The translations under genes and the position numbers were made by a program. Below, in pieces: positions 31,943 through 41,830 of a stretch of 64,000 bases of DNA. The notes below the pieces were generated by a model, which saw only the letters and a list, made by a program, of their open reading frames with translations, did no database searches and had not been told where the DNA came from. The DNA is from Lithodes maja (lineage: Eukaryota > Arthropoda > Malacostraca > Decapoda > Lithodidae), in NCBI GenBank assembly GCA_037953745.1, contig JBAKBP010001399.1, positions 1 to 64,000 of the forward strand, in the 5' to 3' direction. Positions within the stretch are counted from its first letter, which is position 1. The number at the start of each line of letters is the position of its first letter.

Positions 31943-33277
31943 TCAGAGCACCAGGAAACACGACCCCCGAGAGCAATCACCAGCCGAGGGGGTCGAACAC
32001 TGGACACGGAGAGGTAGGAGGAGATGAAGGAATTGAGAGAAGACCCACAAAACCGCTGAGGCGAAGGCAGGGAAGGAACGACGTGGCAGGAACCGGAAGG
32101 AGGCAGCAAAGGATCTGACATCGTGCGCAGAACCCCTACAAACAGGGCGACGGGCACGAACGGTCCGACAAACGCGGCGGCCCATCCGCACCTGCGAGAG
32201 CCTCCCACCTGTCCGAGGAGACACCCACACAGCAGGACCCGAAGGCGGCGCCACAGACGCAACAGAGGAGCGCAAGGCCGACACCGGGCACAACACATGG
32301 CGAGGATGCCCACGTCGGAAAGCCTGGACGGCGAAAGGCTGCAAAGCGGGGGCCGCCCTCCCAAGCATGGGAACAAAAGGAGGGGAGGAGGCGAACGAGA
32401 CGCCATGCAAGGACGGGGAGAATCGCACGCAGTCCCGGGGCCATGACAATGCCGCTAGGGCAGACACCCGAACCCCAGTGGCCAGAGCGACAAGGAAGAG
32501 CGGACGCCCGAGCAACAGAACCGGCGTAGCGGTCCTTGTAGACGTGGGTGAAGCCAGAAGGACCAGAGCCCGCCCCAGATCCCACTGCGGAGGGACCTGG
32601 CGCGGAGGAGGTCGATCCCGGAAGGCAGCCGTCAGGAAGGAATCCAGCTCCTGTGGCAGAACGACCAGCCCAGCGACGGACCCAAAGAACCCCCGGACGG
32701 CAGCCAAGCGGGTACGTATAGCGTCGACTCGAAAGCGACGTGTACGGAAGAGGCGAAACAAGGAGCGTAGGACGAGGGAAGGAGAGCCAACTGGCAGGCG
32801 AGTGGCCTGTAGCCACCCAGGAAAAGACCTCCAGCGGGACCCGTAAGGCCCCCAAGGAGAAGACGGCCAGGAATGCTGCAGGAAGTCAGTCAGGGCCCGG
32901 CCAGGGCCCGGCCGGGGACCGGGAGCCACCGTGCCACATGAACAAGCACGATGCGAAGGCCAACGAGGCCCGCAGGGCCCCAACCGAGCCCAAGTGGAAG
33001 CCGGAGACAGGTAGAGGGACCGGACTCGGGCACCACCGCGGCAACCGGGCGGACCAAGCCCGTGCCGGCCACAGAGGCACGAGGAGCCAGACGCAGCCGT
33101 GGTACAGCCGCAGCCTCGCGAGGACTGGGCACAGCAACAGCGCGTCTGGGGGCGGAAAGATGTATATCGACCGCCACCTGTACCAGGCCACCATGAAAGC
33201 GGCCGGACCCCCCCCGGAGCGCGAGGCCGGAGGGAGAGGTCCAAAGGCAACTGGCGCGGCACCCCCGATGCGAACAA
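31943..33277 (-). pseudogene. DIRS-type tyrosine recombinase, degenerate
   Basis: A 444-residue open frame whose C-terminal half matches the DIRS recombinase pattern: WDLGRALVLL, LFLVALATGVRVSALAALS (first catalytic Arg in GVRVS), LCPVSALRSSVAS, WVSPRTGG, and AHDVRSFAASF (the HxxR block). The expected catalytic Tyr near the end is not visible: the stretch reads FSQFLHLLLPL. Usual Tyr and Asp positions are Ser and Ala (ALRSSVAS where relatives have ALRYYVD-like sequence). About the first 110 residues look like non-coding or shifted-frame translation. Such enzymes integrate a circular DNA intermediate. It is probably inactive; the open frame persists because the coding strand has few A and so few stop codons. 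Confidence 0.65.
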
Positions 33278-33295
33278 GGCGACCTCCGGAACACC

Positions 33296-33690
33296 TCAGG
33301 AAGCCGCGAGGTCGGCGAACACAGTCCGTTGCATCGCCCATGCAACAAGAACGCCCTGCCCTCCCGACAGGGCGGCCGCCCACAGGGTGGCCGGCCCGGG
33401 CAGGGAGGAGGCATGCAAGGAGAAGGGGTGTCGGGCCGCGAGGAAGAACAACTCCACCGAGACCCCCAATAGAGTCAACGACCTGGAGGACCCCGCAGAA
33501 GGAAACAGGGGACAGCCTGTCTGAGTGTCGAACCCGAAGGCCACCGACTGACCCCGAAGGGCCAGCGCGTGGTCCCGCAGGAAGAACAGAGGAACCAACA
33601 GTCTGAGGGCATAGACGGGTAAGTGGAGGGAGACCCACCCATCTGCCGGGAAGTGGACGTCCCAGGTTCGATCGGGAACCCCACCCAACC
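33296..33690 (-). pseudogene. DIRS-type RNase H region, degenerate
   Basis: The minus-strand frame reads ADGWVSLHLPVYALRLLVPL, ALALRGQSVAFGFDTQTG, SRSLTLLGVSVELFFLAARH, FSLHASSLPG and VAWAMQRTVFADL. This follows the RNase H segment of DIRS elements (relatives have HINxLEL, a DNTT or DNxTA block and QGGxRS). The key acidic residues are largely missing. It lies between the RT and recombinase regions as expected. Frame continuity with the RT is broken. Confidence 0.5.
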
Positions 33691-34097
33691 ACGCTCGACG
33701 TATCTGTGGCGACCCAGACCGTCGGCGGGGGGGGCGGACCAGGTCACAGCCGCAGAGAGCGAGCCCTGAGCAACCCAGAGACCGAAGCGTCTGCGAACGG
33801 TACGCAGGAGTGGCAGGAGCCGATCCAGAGGGGCAACGGAAACACCGCGGGGCCCATGAGGAGGAGGCGGAGTAGCCAGAGGCTCCCTAAGGGAAGGGGC
33901 AGAGCGGCCCAAAGCAGCGAACCCACGAACGAGTCCCAGAGCCACCCCAGGAGGGAGACCGTGTGCAACACGGCGAAGACCTTCCACCGAAGGTGCACCG
34001 CGGCGGCAGACCCCGGGTCACCGTAGCGCCGGACAAAACCCATGCGAGACCGACCCATGGCACGACACGCGACGGGGTCAAGCGTGAATCGGGAACA

Positions 34098-34640
34098 TCA
34101 AAAGGGGAACCCTAACCGTGCGACGGTGCGAACGACTGGGAGGGCGTCGCCAACGCACAGGCCTAGGGCTTCGGAAACCACCAACCAGTCGGCCAAGGAA
34201 AACAGGAGCTGGAGCCCGCTCCTGAGGAGAGGACCCAGAGCCTGCCCCACATGTGCGGAGAAGATCCGCGGCGCGATGTGGAGACCGAAGGGAAGGCCGG
34301 CGAACAGGAACACACGAACGGAAGTCCGAACGGCCAAGAATCGCTGGAAGAGAGGATGGAGAGGAACGAGCCAAGACGCATCCTGGAGGGCCAGCGACAC
34401 AACCCACGACAGAGGGCACAGGGCCAGGCGTACCAGGGGTACCGGCAGCACCCGAAACCGTGTGTGCACGACGCGCCCGTTGAGGGCCGACAGAACCACC
34501 AACGGTCGCATCGCGTCGCAGTTCGTCGACGGGACCAGAAAGACACGGGAGAGGAAAACCGGGCGACCGGCGGTCAACTCCCTCGACGCTACCCAGCTCG
34601 GGCATGGAAGTGAGCACGTGGGCCACCACCGAAGAGATGG
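34098..34640 (-). pseudogene. DIRS-type reverse transcriptase, degenerate
   Basis: Within a 241-residue minus-strand frame (34098-34823) the RT blocks can be followed: FLVPSTNCDAMRPLVVLSAL, then SLALQDASWLVPLHPLFQRF, LPFGLHIAPRIF and FSLADWLV. In DIRS relatives the second block is SLDLQDAYxHV and the last is YLDDWL. Here the catalytic Asp of the first is Ala and one Asp of the last is Ala, while neighbouring Tyr are Ser. The fold signature is clear but the active site is lost. Each change fits a single A-to-C step on the coding strand (GAC to GCC, TAC to TCC). Confidence 0.7.
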
Positions 34641-34829
34641 GCCGGCGTCGGTGACAAGAGCGGAAAGGGGGTCGAGACGTCTACCACCAGGTGAGACCCC
34701 ACCGCGCAACCCGCCGCCCCCAACGTCCCTCGTGGCAACCGAGGCGCGCAAGGGCAAAAACAACCCGAGGGAGCACCCGAGAGGAGGGGAGCGACCCGGT
34801 CGGCCAGGCGAGAAGGAGAACAAGGAGGC

Positions 34830-36930
34830 CGACCCAGAGAACTACACATTGTGTCGACGCGGAGGTACCCTCGGGACGGGCCGTGCGGGCACGAGCGCCA
34901 CGTCGACCTCTACCCCCTCCCCCCCCCCCCCCAACCCCGGTGAAAAGGGCGGGCCACCCCAACCCCAGGCCGGCGCGGGGCAGACCACGTCGAAGGGCGG
35001 CCGGAAGTGGAAGGCCGGCCAGCCCCGACACAGCGGGGATGAAAGGGGCAAGAACAGAAGGGCGAGGCGGAATCGACGCACTGGCCAGCAACGTCCCAGT
35101 CCTGCGGCCGCGCAAGGCGGCAGCACTTGCAGCAGCACCCCGAAGAGGACCGGCAGAAGGACGGGACTGAGAAGACCCCGCGTGCGACACAGCACGACGG
35201 TGCGTGACGGAAGCAGGGACCGCAACGACACAGCGCGTCGTCGCGTGTCGGAAGCAGGGGCCGCCGACAGAGAAGCGAGCATACCCAAGCAACCAGCTGA
35301 AACAACCCCGACGTATATAGCGCAGAGTACAACAAACCCTGACGAATATCCAAGGGGGTCGGCCGGCAGAACGAGGACCGCACTGTCGGGCGGCGCCGAG
35401 TTGCCGCGCACAAAACCGCCTTCAGCTCGGGAACCAAAGACACCGCGAGCCGAAGGTGGACCCGCAGAACGCGGTCCAAACCCTCGCGAAGAGCGCCTGT
35501 CGCAGACGCCCCGAAAAGCCGCAGGCGGGGACAGACGGCCGGAGGGAACCGAAAGACAAGACAAGAAGTCCGTCACCCTCTGTCGCAAGGGAAAAACCGT
35601 GGCGACAGAGGCCTGATCCGGGTGAGAGAAGAACGGGGTAGCAATAGAACAAAGTTCAAGAATGGGCGCGCCCATCCAGGACCAGAACGCGCCTGCCAAC
35701 CCGCCGACAGACACAAGAGGAGGCAAAAGCAGTGACGACCCCAGTCCAACGTCAAGGCTATTAACCTAAGGGAGGGACCGAAGGAGAGCCGTCGACGGAA
35801 CGGTGTGAAGGCGAAGGCCTCAGCAAACCAGGCCTCCAAGGGGAGAGGGCGACCGAGCATGACGGCGAAGCCAGGCGTACCGGCGTCGCACAAACCCGTC
35901 CCATAGGAGGACAGACCCGTCAACACAGCCAGGGACTGAACAGCCGGAAGGAGGTCAGTGCGGCTGAAGTCTGACCAGAGCGTAGGCCTGCAGAAGGGAG
36001 CGGGACCGTAGCAGGGGTAGGAAGGGCGAGGCGCTGAGGGTGAGGCACCGCCAAGAAGCGCGAGAAGAGTGAGGCGTCCAACGACGCCAAGCACCCGTCG
36101 AAGCGTGACACAACCCAGCCCTGCAAAGCCAACAATCGAACCGAGAGAGGCGACCCCCCCCCCCCCACCCAGAATGGTCGGCCCGCAGGGACAAGCGTGA
36201 GCGAGAGCGAGACCCACGACACGAACCAGCAGCGTCGCGGCCCAAGGAAGGCGAGCGACGACGGCCGTGTCGCCGTAGAGGAACCCGTCCCCGATCACGA
36301 ACGGCCGAGGGGGAAACAGCACCATCCCCCTCTTCCAGCGACACGACAGCTCCCGAGAAAGGGGGACCCCGAAACCTCACCGAGGCAAGAGGAGGGGTAC
36401 CCCCCAGGCGAGACGGGAAGTGAAGGGTAGGAAGAGAAGAAGGAGGAGGAGCAGGACGACGGGAGGGGGAAGGCTGGCCGGGTGAAAGGAGGCCAGAAGG
36501 AGCCGCGGGGGGAAACAGAGCAAGGACCCCCGGGGCTGAGAGAACAGGGCGGCCCGACACCGAGGCGGAGGAGGGAGGGACCTCCACCGTGGGACGAGAC
36601 CGTGAAGGAAGAAGAGGCACTGAAGCAGGTGAAGTAGGAGAAGCAACGACACCCAGGCGGACCCTCCGGGACAGTGTAGGAGGGAGCAGAGGGCCAGCGA
36701 CAGCACGAACAACCGCGCGCGGAGAGGACAACGTAAGAGGAAGTCGTCTGGGCTAGGAAAGCAGGCGGAAGGAAGGAGAGCCCCTATCCGTAGAGGCCAG
36801 GGGAGGGCGCACAGGAGCAGAGCCGCTAACCCCGGCCTCAGGGCGAGAACCAAGACGAGGGCGACGGGCGACGTCAAGGCGATCAGGAGGACGACGAGGG
36901 GCAGTAGCGAGGCGAGCGAGAGCGTGGAGG
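34830..36930 (-). other. DIRS-like element, presumed gag-side region
   Basis: Several long overlapping open frames occur on both strands (up to 524 residues on plus, 294 on minus), all of low complexity (Arg/Gly/Thr/Pro on plus; Leu/Pro/Ser/Val on minus). None resembles a protein family. In DIRS elements a gag-like frame precedes RT, so this is its expected place. The openness follows from base composition and is not evidence of coding. Short C-runs lie at about 34915-34932 and 36155-36168. Confidence 0.5.
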
Positions 36931-37185
36931 CTTAGGTTGCCCAGTAGCGTAGGTGAACCATATGATACCCAGCTCGCCTTGTACCATTTGTGCCAACCCC
37001 AGATGGGACGCCACAACGTCGTCCACGTATTCCAGGTACCTATTTACAGCTAGGTGAACTGAGGCTAACACATGAAAGGAGACAAGCCCAATTCGTCACC
37101 GCCCGGTCTGGGATTGAACCCCCGACCCCTCGTGTGTGAGACGAGAGCTCCACCTACGAGTCGACGGGCTGTGTTGAACGGCCGT
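36930..37185 (-). repeat. tRNA-headed SINE inside the DIRS-like element
   Basis: On the minus strand: GACTCGTAGGTGGAGCTCTC (box-A-like), box B GGGGTTCAATCCC, then TTCACCTAGCTGTAAATAGG and TACCTGGAATACG, a body type familiar from crustacean tRNA SINEs. It has ordinary T content (14 of 60 at 37021-37080), unlike its surroundings. Ends were not fixed exactly. Confidence 0.75.
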
Positions 37186-37839
37186 CAGTCGGGTCAGGGA
37201 TACCCAGGGTGACGCGGAACCGGGCGGCAACAAAGGCCGGGGAACGGCGGCCCACAGGCCCAATGTGGCGGGAGACCATCGGCCACACCGACGGAAGGGA
37301 AGCAGAGGCCACAGCCGCCGCCGAGGAACCAGGGCCATGGAGCAGCACAACCACCAGGGCCAGACACGGGCCACACAGAGCAGGGAGGTCCAACGTCAAG
37401 GCTATGAACCTAATAGGCCGTAGAGGACACAAAGAGCGAGTGGCGCAAGCAGGACATGTGGCTCACCAAGCACGGGGAGCGACAACCAAGGCGAAAGCAA
37501 AGCAGCCGACCAGCACGAGAAGAACACACACCAGAATCAGCACGTCGAAGGAGGAAGTGGAGAGAATGGCCAAGAAGAACCAGGGAAGGAGCATGGGGAA
37601 ACAGGAACACACATGCAAACAGGTATCCGTACTCACCCTAAACTGGGAGCACAGAGGTAGGTGAGGAGGGCGGCCGAGGCGGAAGAGCACCAGCAGAACC
37701 TGCAAAGATGGAGAAAGTGTTAACCACCACTCAACATCTTACATGCAGGGCCTATAACACCAGGAAAGTGCATACACCAATATAGTATCAGGCAACAATA
37801 TGACATAAAAAAGGTCAACAGTGAAAGCCAACTATAACC

Positions 37840-37978
37840 GCAAATTTGCGGGCCAATGGAGGTAGAACCGTACCGACACAAACCCCCCACATCTCCGCGG
37901 GACCCCCCAGCGATCGTCGCAAATTTGCGGGGAGCCGAAATGTCCCAGAGGACCGAATCGAGCACACTGCAAATTTGC
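37840..37978. promoter_or_regulatory. three GCAAATTTGC palindromes
   Basis: The perfect 10-bp palindrome GCAAATTTGC, each followed by GGG or GGA, occurs at 37840-37849, 37919-37928 and 37969-37978. It lies upstream of the coding region of the minus-strand DIRS-like element, so it could be a repeated protein-binding site in its promoter region. Function is inference. Confidence 0.6.
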
Positions 37979-37985
37979 GGGACTG

Positions 37986-38950
37986 GCCGAGATGGTCCGG
38001 TGCCGAAAAAGCGAGAGGAGCGTCTAGGAAAACCAAAAAAGGCCCGCAAACAAGCGTCAACTCCTTATGAACTCCAAGCGACGATGACCATCAAGCTGAG
38101 CAGTGCCTTCCTTGATAATATCCTGACTCAACCGGTCAAGGGAGAGGCAAGGAAGACACACCAGGGGAGAGGAGGCACATCCCCCAGGAACCACCCAACC
38201 CACAGAGATAGAGCAAAGCCCATGAGGAGAAGTGGCAGGTTGGGTGGTTTGGCACAAACAGGGGCCCCCGTGGGGTACCCCAGGATTGGTCAAAAGGCTA
38301 TGAAAGGATGGAGGTGAAAACAGGAAGGGAACACAAAAACCAATAAATGAAACTGGCGAGAAAAAGGGTGGCCTAGCCGTGAGTAGAGAATGTGTCAGGG
38401 GCGAAAAACCCTGTGGTGTGAGGGAGAGGCCCCCGTGGGGTACCCCTGGACATCACGAACCACCAAGCGCCCAGGCCCTTGAGACACAGTGAAGGCTCGA
38501 AAGGGGGGACTCGGGAAGAACGCTATTTATGCGGCCGACACAAACCCTACAAACAGCACCGCCACCACGAAATCTCATATTGTGAACCAACTGTACACCT
38601 AGGCTATGAAAAAAAATGAGAACTCATAGGGGCATAGCAATTCCTGAATGAGAAAACGAGCTAGGCTAAATGAAGCTAAAAGCTAAACCATGCCCAGACT
38701 AACAGGAAAAAAGAATATGAAAAGAGAAAGAATGAAAAACATATACGAGGAACGCCAGGCGCCCCCGTACCTTCGGTAAGCTATTTCCACACGCGTCTCC
38801 ATTATACACACTTAGGAGCCCATTTACGTGTGCCCTAGATCACGTAACATCTGTCTAACAAAAAAGAAGGCCAGAAAAGCCGAAACTAACCTAAACAGGG
38901 TGAATTAAAGGAGCACAACAAAAGCGACTTCATTCAATGGAGCGCGTGAA
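37986..38950. other. DIRS-like element, non-coding right side
   Basis: A-rich mixed sequence with no gene. GGCCCCCGTGGGGTACCCC-like words occur twice (about 38262-38282 and 38427-38446). It would be the 5' untranslated side of the minus-strand element. Confidence 0.55.
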
Positions 38951-38952
38951 AA

Positions 38953-39256
38953 AATGATAACAAGAGAGGGTCGCTCATGCGTACGTTCGACAGGGATCTG
39001 CACATGACGGAACACGGGATGGGCCTTTAGCGGTAACTAAGGTAAACCCCTTTTTCTTCTCTTCTATGCTTTTTTCACCTTCGGTGGTAGTTTTGGTTAA
39101 TGTACAACGTCTCCTAGAGCAAGATAAGGAGTAGACTCTAGACGTTTTCTTTTTAACCGCGGTTGGAATGACGACATAGCAGTCAAAATAGACAAGTCGT
39201 CATTGCAATTAGGTTAATAGCCTTGACGTTGGATTTGCCAAGACTACTAACAAATT
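38953..39256 (-). repeat. right terminal inverted repeat of the DIRS-like element
   Basis: About 300 bp that match, in reverse, 30850-31143 inside the foldback element. The outer 36 bp also match 31279-31314 in reverse, and about 70 bp match 61476-61547. DIRS elements have inverted terminal repeats of this size. Confidence 0.8.
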
Positions 39257-39765
39257 GTGTTACTAGGTATCTGAGCGCTTGGCAGTGTTATAACTTACAC
39301 AGGTTTGCACTGAGTTACGACCAGGACAGTAAGCGTTATAACTTACGTATCTAGATCCTCGGCTGGTGCCTGGGTCTACGTCCAGTACCTCGCTTCTCCG
39401 GCAAGCGATATAGCTTACACAGTTTGTCACCGAGTTAAGAGTTGGACAGCAAGTGTTTTAACATACGTGACCTCGTCCCCTTTTGGTATTGTGACAACTA
39501 AGCCTTTCCTGCTTTAGGCTTAGTGTCCTCTCTAACCTTAGGACTGTCTGTGAAGTAACCGAATATAGGTTTTGTCAAGTCAGCAGGTTAATTGCTTGAC
39601 GAGGGTTGAGCTGGCTGAAGTAGTGTCTCTTTTGGTTGGGATGTCACAGTTTGGGCATCTCTGGGCAGGAAGGGCACATCTGTGGGCTGAGGTAGGCTGG
39701 GATGTCGCAGTGGGAACATCTCCGGGCAACAAGGGCGCGTCTGGGGTTGGCGAATCTGGAGATAA
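39257..39765. repeat. decayed short direct repeats, no gene
   Basis: Words of the form TTATAACTTACAC/TACGT recur at about 39287, 39335, 39407 (ATATAGCTTACAC) and 39454 (TTTTAACATACGT), each after a GYG(T/A) lead. From 39600 to 39750 three GGGATGTC(A/G)CAGT...GGGCA segments repeat. Neither belongs to a feature I recognise. Confidence 0.55.
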
Positions 39766-39990
39766 ATACATACATACATACAGTACATACATAAAATGTT
39801 AAGACCGAGTGCTCCACACATACGTGCAATTTCAGTTTCTTGTCCTAATGGCGGCATTCCAGAAAACCCTGCTAAGGGTTGCTTCACTTGTCAAGTTTTT
39901 GGATTTGAGATCGGCACGTATAGTCTGATCCCAGGTCTTCCTCGGTCCACCTCTTGGTGCAGATCCCTCCACAATCACAGACCTGCATCT

Positions 39991-41789
39991 TTACACCCAA
40001 TTTTGTTCACCCATTCTCTCCACATGTCCATACCATCCCAGTCTACTTGTACGCATCTCCTCGCTAATACTCTTTATACCTAAACGTCTCCTCAGCTTAT
40101 AATTTTGTATTCTATGCTGCAGCCTGGCCCCACACATCCATCTCACCATTCTCATCTCATTACGTTCCATTCTGTTGACATCCTCTACTTTAACGGCCCA
40201 TGTTTCTGAGGCATACGTAATTGCACTTCTAACATATGAGGCATACACCTTTCCCTTCAGGGGGAGAAGCATTCTTTTCATGGTCAGAATTGGCAGCAGT
40301 TCTCTGAACTTCCCCCAGCCATATCTAATTCTAGCGACAGTGGCAGCCTCAGCCCCACCACCAGCAGAGATGATATCTCCTAGGTAACAAAACTTGTCCA
40401 CCAGCTCCAATGACTCAAATCCAAAATTCACAGCCACAGGATCATCATTTAACACAAGCTCGCCTTTGCACACTACGCACTCAAATTTCTCTATTTCTGA
40501 CTTATCCTTCGACAGGGGTCCTTTTATTCTACTACAGCACTTACTCCCATGGTGCACCCAATATCGACAGATGCTACATCAAATCGAGTTAGCACCCACA
40601 CCCCTTTCCACACACTGCAAATGGGTATGCGCTCTTTTCCACATTGCCTCGTCTCAATCTACAATGCATAACCTTGGCTTTGTTAACTCGGGAGCTGCGG
40701 GGAGACTCTTAAGAGTTCCCCCGGCGGACTGCGGGAAGACTCTTGTGAGTAAGTAAAATAAAAAATCAACTTTTGACATCGAATTTTTTTTTTTTTTTTT
40801 TTTTTTTTGGCCCCTGGGCCATGCAAAATCTCAGTCCTCTACCTCCCCTCCTTCCCCACTTTCCTCCTCTCCTTCAGTTATCACCTATTTTCCCTATTAT
40901 TCCCTTATTCTGAGGTATATTTTCGTGCTAACATTAGCGAGTTGCAAGCAGGGTGTTGTCATCACTGATAGCAAGCGAGTGCAAGAGAGAGAGATAGAGT
41001 ATCGATCGACTGTGTCTCAGTGGCCTTGGGGGAAATTGGCGGGATAGCAGTTTGCCTCACCCATACATTATACAACTCGCGGGCTATATCTCCGATTTTG
41101 ACCATCCAAACACTGTTTTCACTCGTTTTATTGTTGTTTCAGGTTAATACCTTTATAATCAACCCATAATAGGCGCATATGGATAATTATTAATGCTATT
41201 AATGGTACAATGAATATTTTAGTGACGGAAACACCTCAAATACGTCAGCACAGGGGGACGTTTTCAATTACCCCCATGCGCACTTCAGAGGTTAATATTG
41301 ACTCTTAAACCCTTGCTCGCCATGCCCTCACTCCATCTTCTGAATTTGGCCTCAGCATCTTTCACATTGTCAACTATTAGAACTAAATCGTCTGCAGTTC
41401 CCTCGGGAGGCCAGATCTAAAAACTCTAGACCTCCAGGACCATAATAAAGAGGAGGGGACTTAACACTGAACCCTGATGAACTCATCACTCAGTACACCT
41501 TTCACCCTCACCGCTGTTCGCGAATCCTCATACATCCTCATATCACACGCACCAGCCACTCTTCCACACCAAGTTTCCTCATAGCCCACTGCACAACATC
41601 TCTAGGCACCCTGTCAAAGGCCTTCTCCAGGTCTACAAACACAAAGTAAAGATCCCTGCCTTTTAGCAAGTATCTTTCCTGTATCTGCCTGACTATGAAG
41701 ATAGCATCGGTTGTAGGCCTACTACGTCCTGGCATAACACCAAATGGTCCAAATTGCATATCAACAATGGAGATGCTTTGCCTGATCAA
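39991..41789 (-). pseudogene. RTE-type LINE reverse transcriptase, copy 1
   Basis: 41538-41789 reads FGPFGVMPGRSRPTTDAIFI, DLYFVFVDLEKAFDRVPRD and MRKLGVEEWLVRVI, the RT fingers and first catalytic Asp block. After a gap with broken frames and the miniature-element insertion, 39991-40557 gives the C-terminal half: KGPLSKDKSEIEKFECVVCK, NKFCYLGD-type FCYLGDIIS, YASYVRSAITYASETWAVK and RLGWYGHVERM. The last motifs are typical of RTE/BovB-like and related LINEs. It is non-functional. Confidence 0.85.
40683..41295 (-). mobile_element. TTAA miniature element, family M1, copy 3
   Basis: Bounded by TTAA at 40683-40686 and 41292-41295, in the opposite orientation to copies 1 and 2. The RTE LINE copy at 43340-45545 shows the uninterrupted order around TATTAACAAA, so the TTAA duplication is confirmed by an empty paralogous site. 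Confidence 0.93.
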
Positions 41790-41830
41790 ACCCTCAAAGA
41801 ATTTTGGTGACCGGACAACTCATCCAGTAG

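Larger units (their letters stand above)
31279..39256 (-). mobile_element. DIRS-like tyrosine-recombinase retrotransposon, degenerate
   Basis: The two ends are inverted: AATTTGTTAGTAGTCTTGGC at 31279 and its reverse complement ending at 39256. Between them, on the minus strand, lie in order RT-like, RNase-H-like and tyrosine-recombinase-like sequence, the gene order of DIRS elements, which also have inverted terminal repeats and no integrase. The coding part (about 31900-37650) is GC-rich and very poor in T on the given strand. SINEs are inserted at 31329-31515 and about 36930-37185. A terminal fragment of the same family recurs at 61476-61547. DIRS1-like elements are known to be common in decapod crustaceans. 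Confidence 0.75.
39766..41830 (-). mobile_element. RTE-type LINE fragment, copy 1, interrupted by M1 copy 3
   Basis: The minus-strand 3' end is marked by a TACA microsatellite (39766-39795). The body matches copy 2 at 43340-45545 in reverse and is 5'-truncated near 41830. M1 copy 3 is inserted at a TTAA that is intact in copy 2 (44630-44633 region). Confidence 0.85.

Noticed and set aside
34042..35616. 524-residue Arg/Thr/Gly-rich plus-strand frame and its neighbours as host genes
   Set aside because: The strand is almost free of T, so stops are rare by composition. The translation is low complexity and the opposite strand carries DIRS RT motifs.
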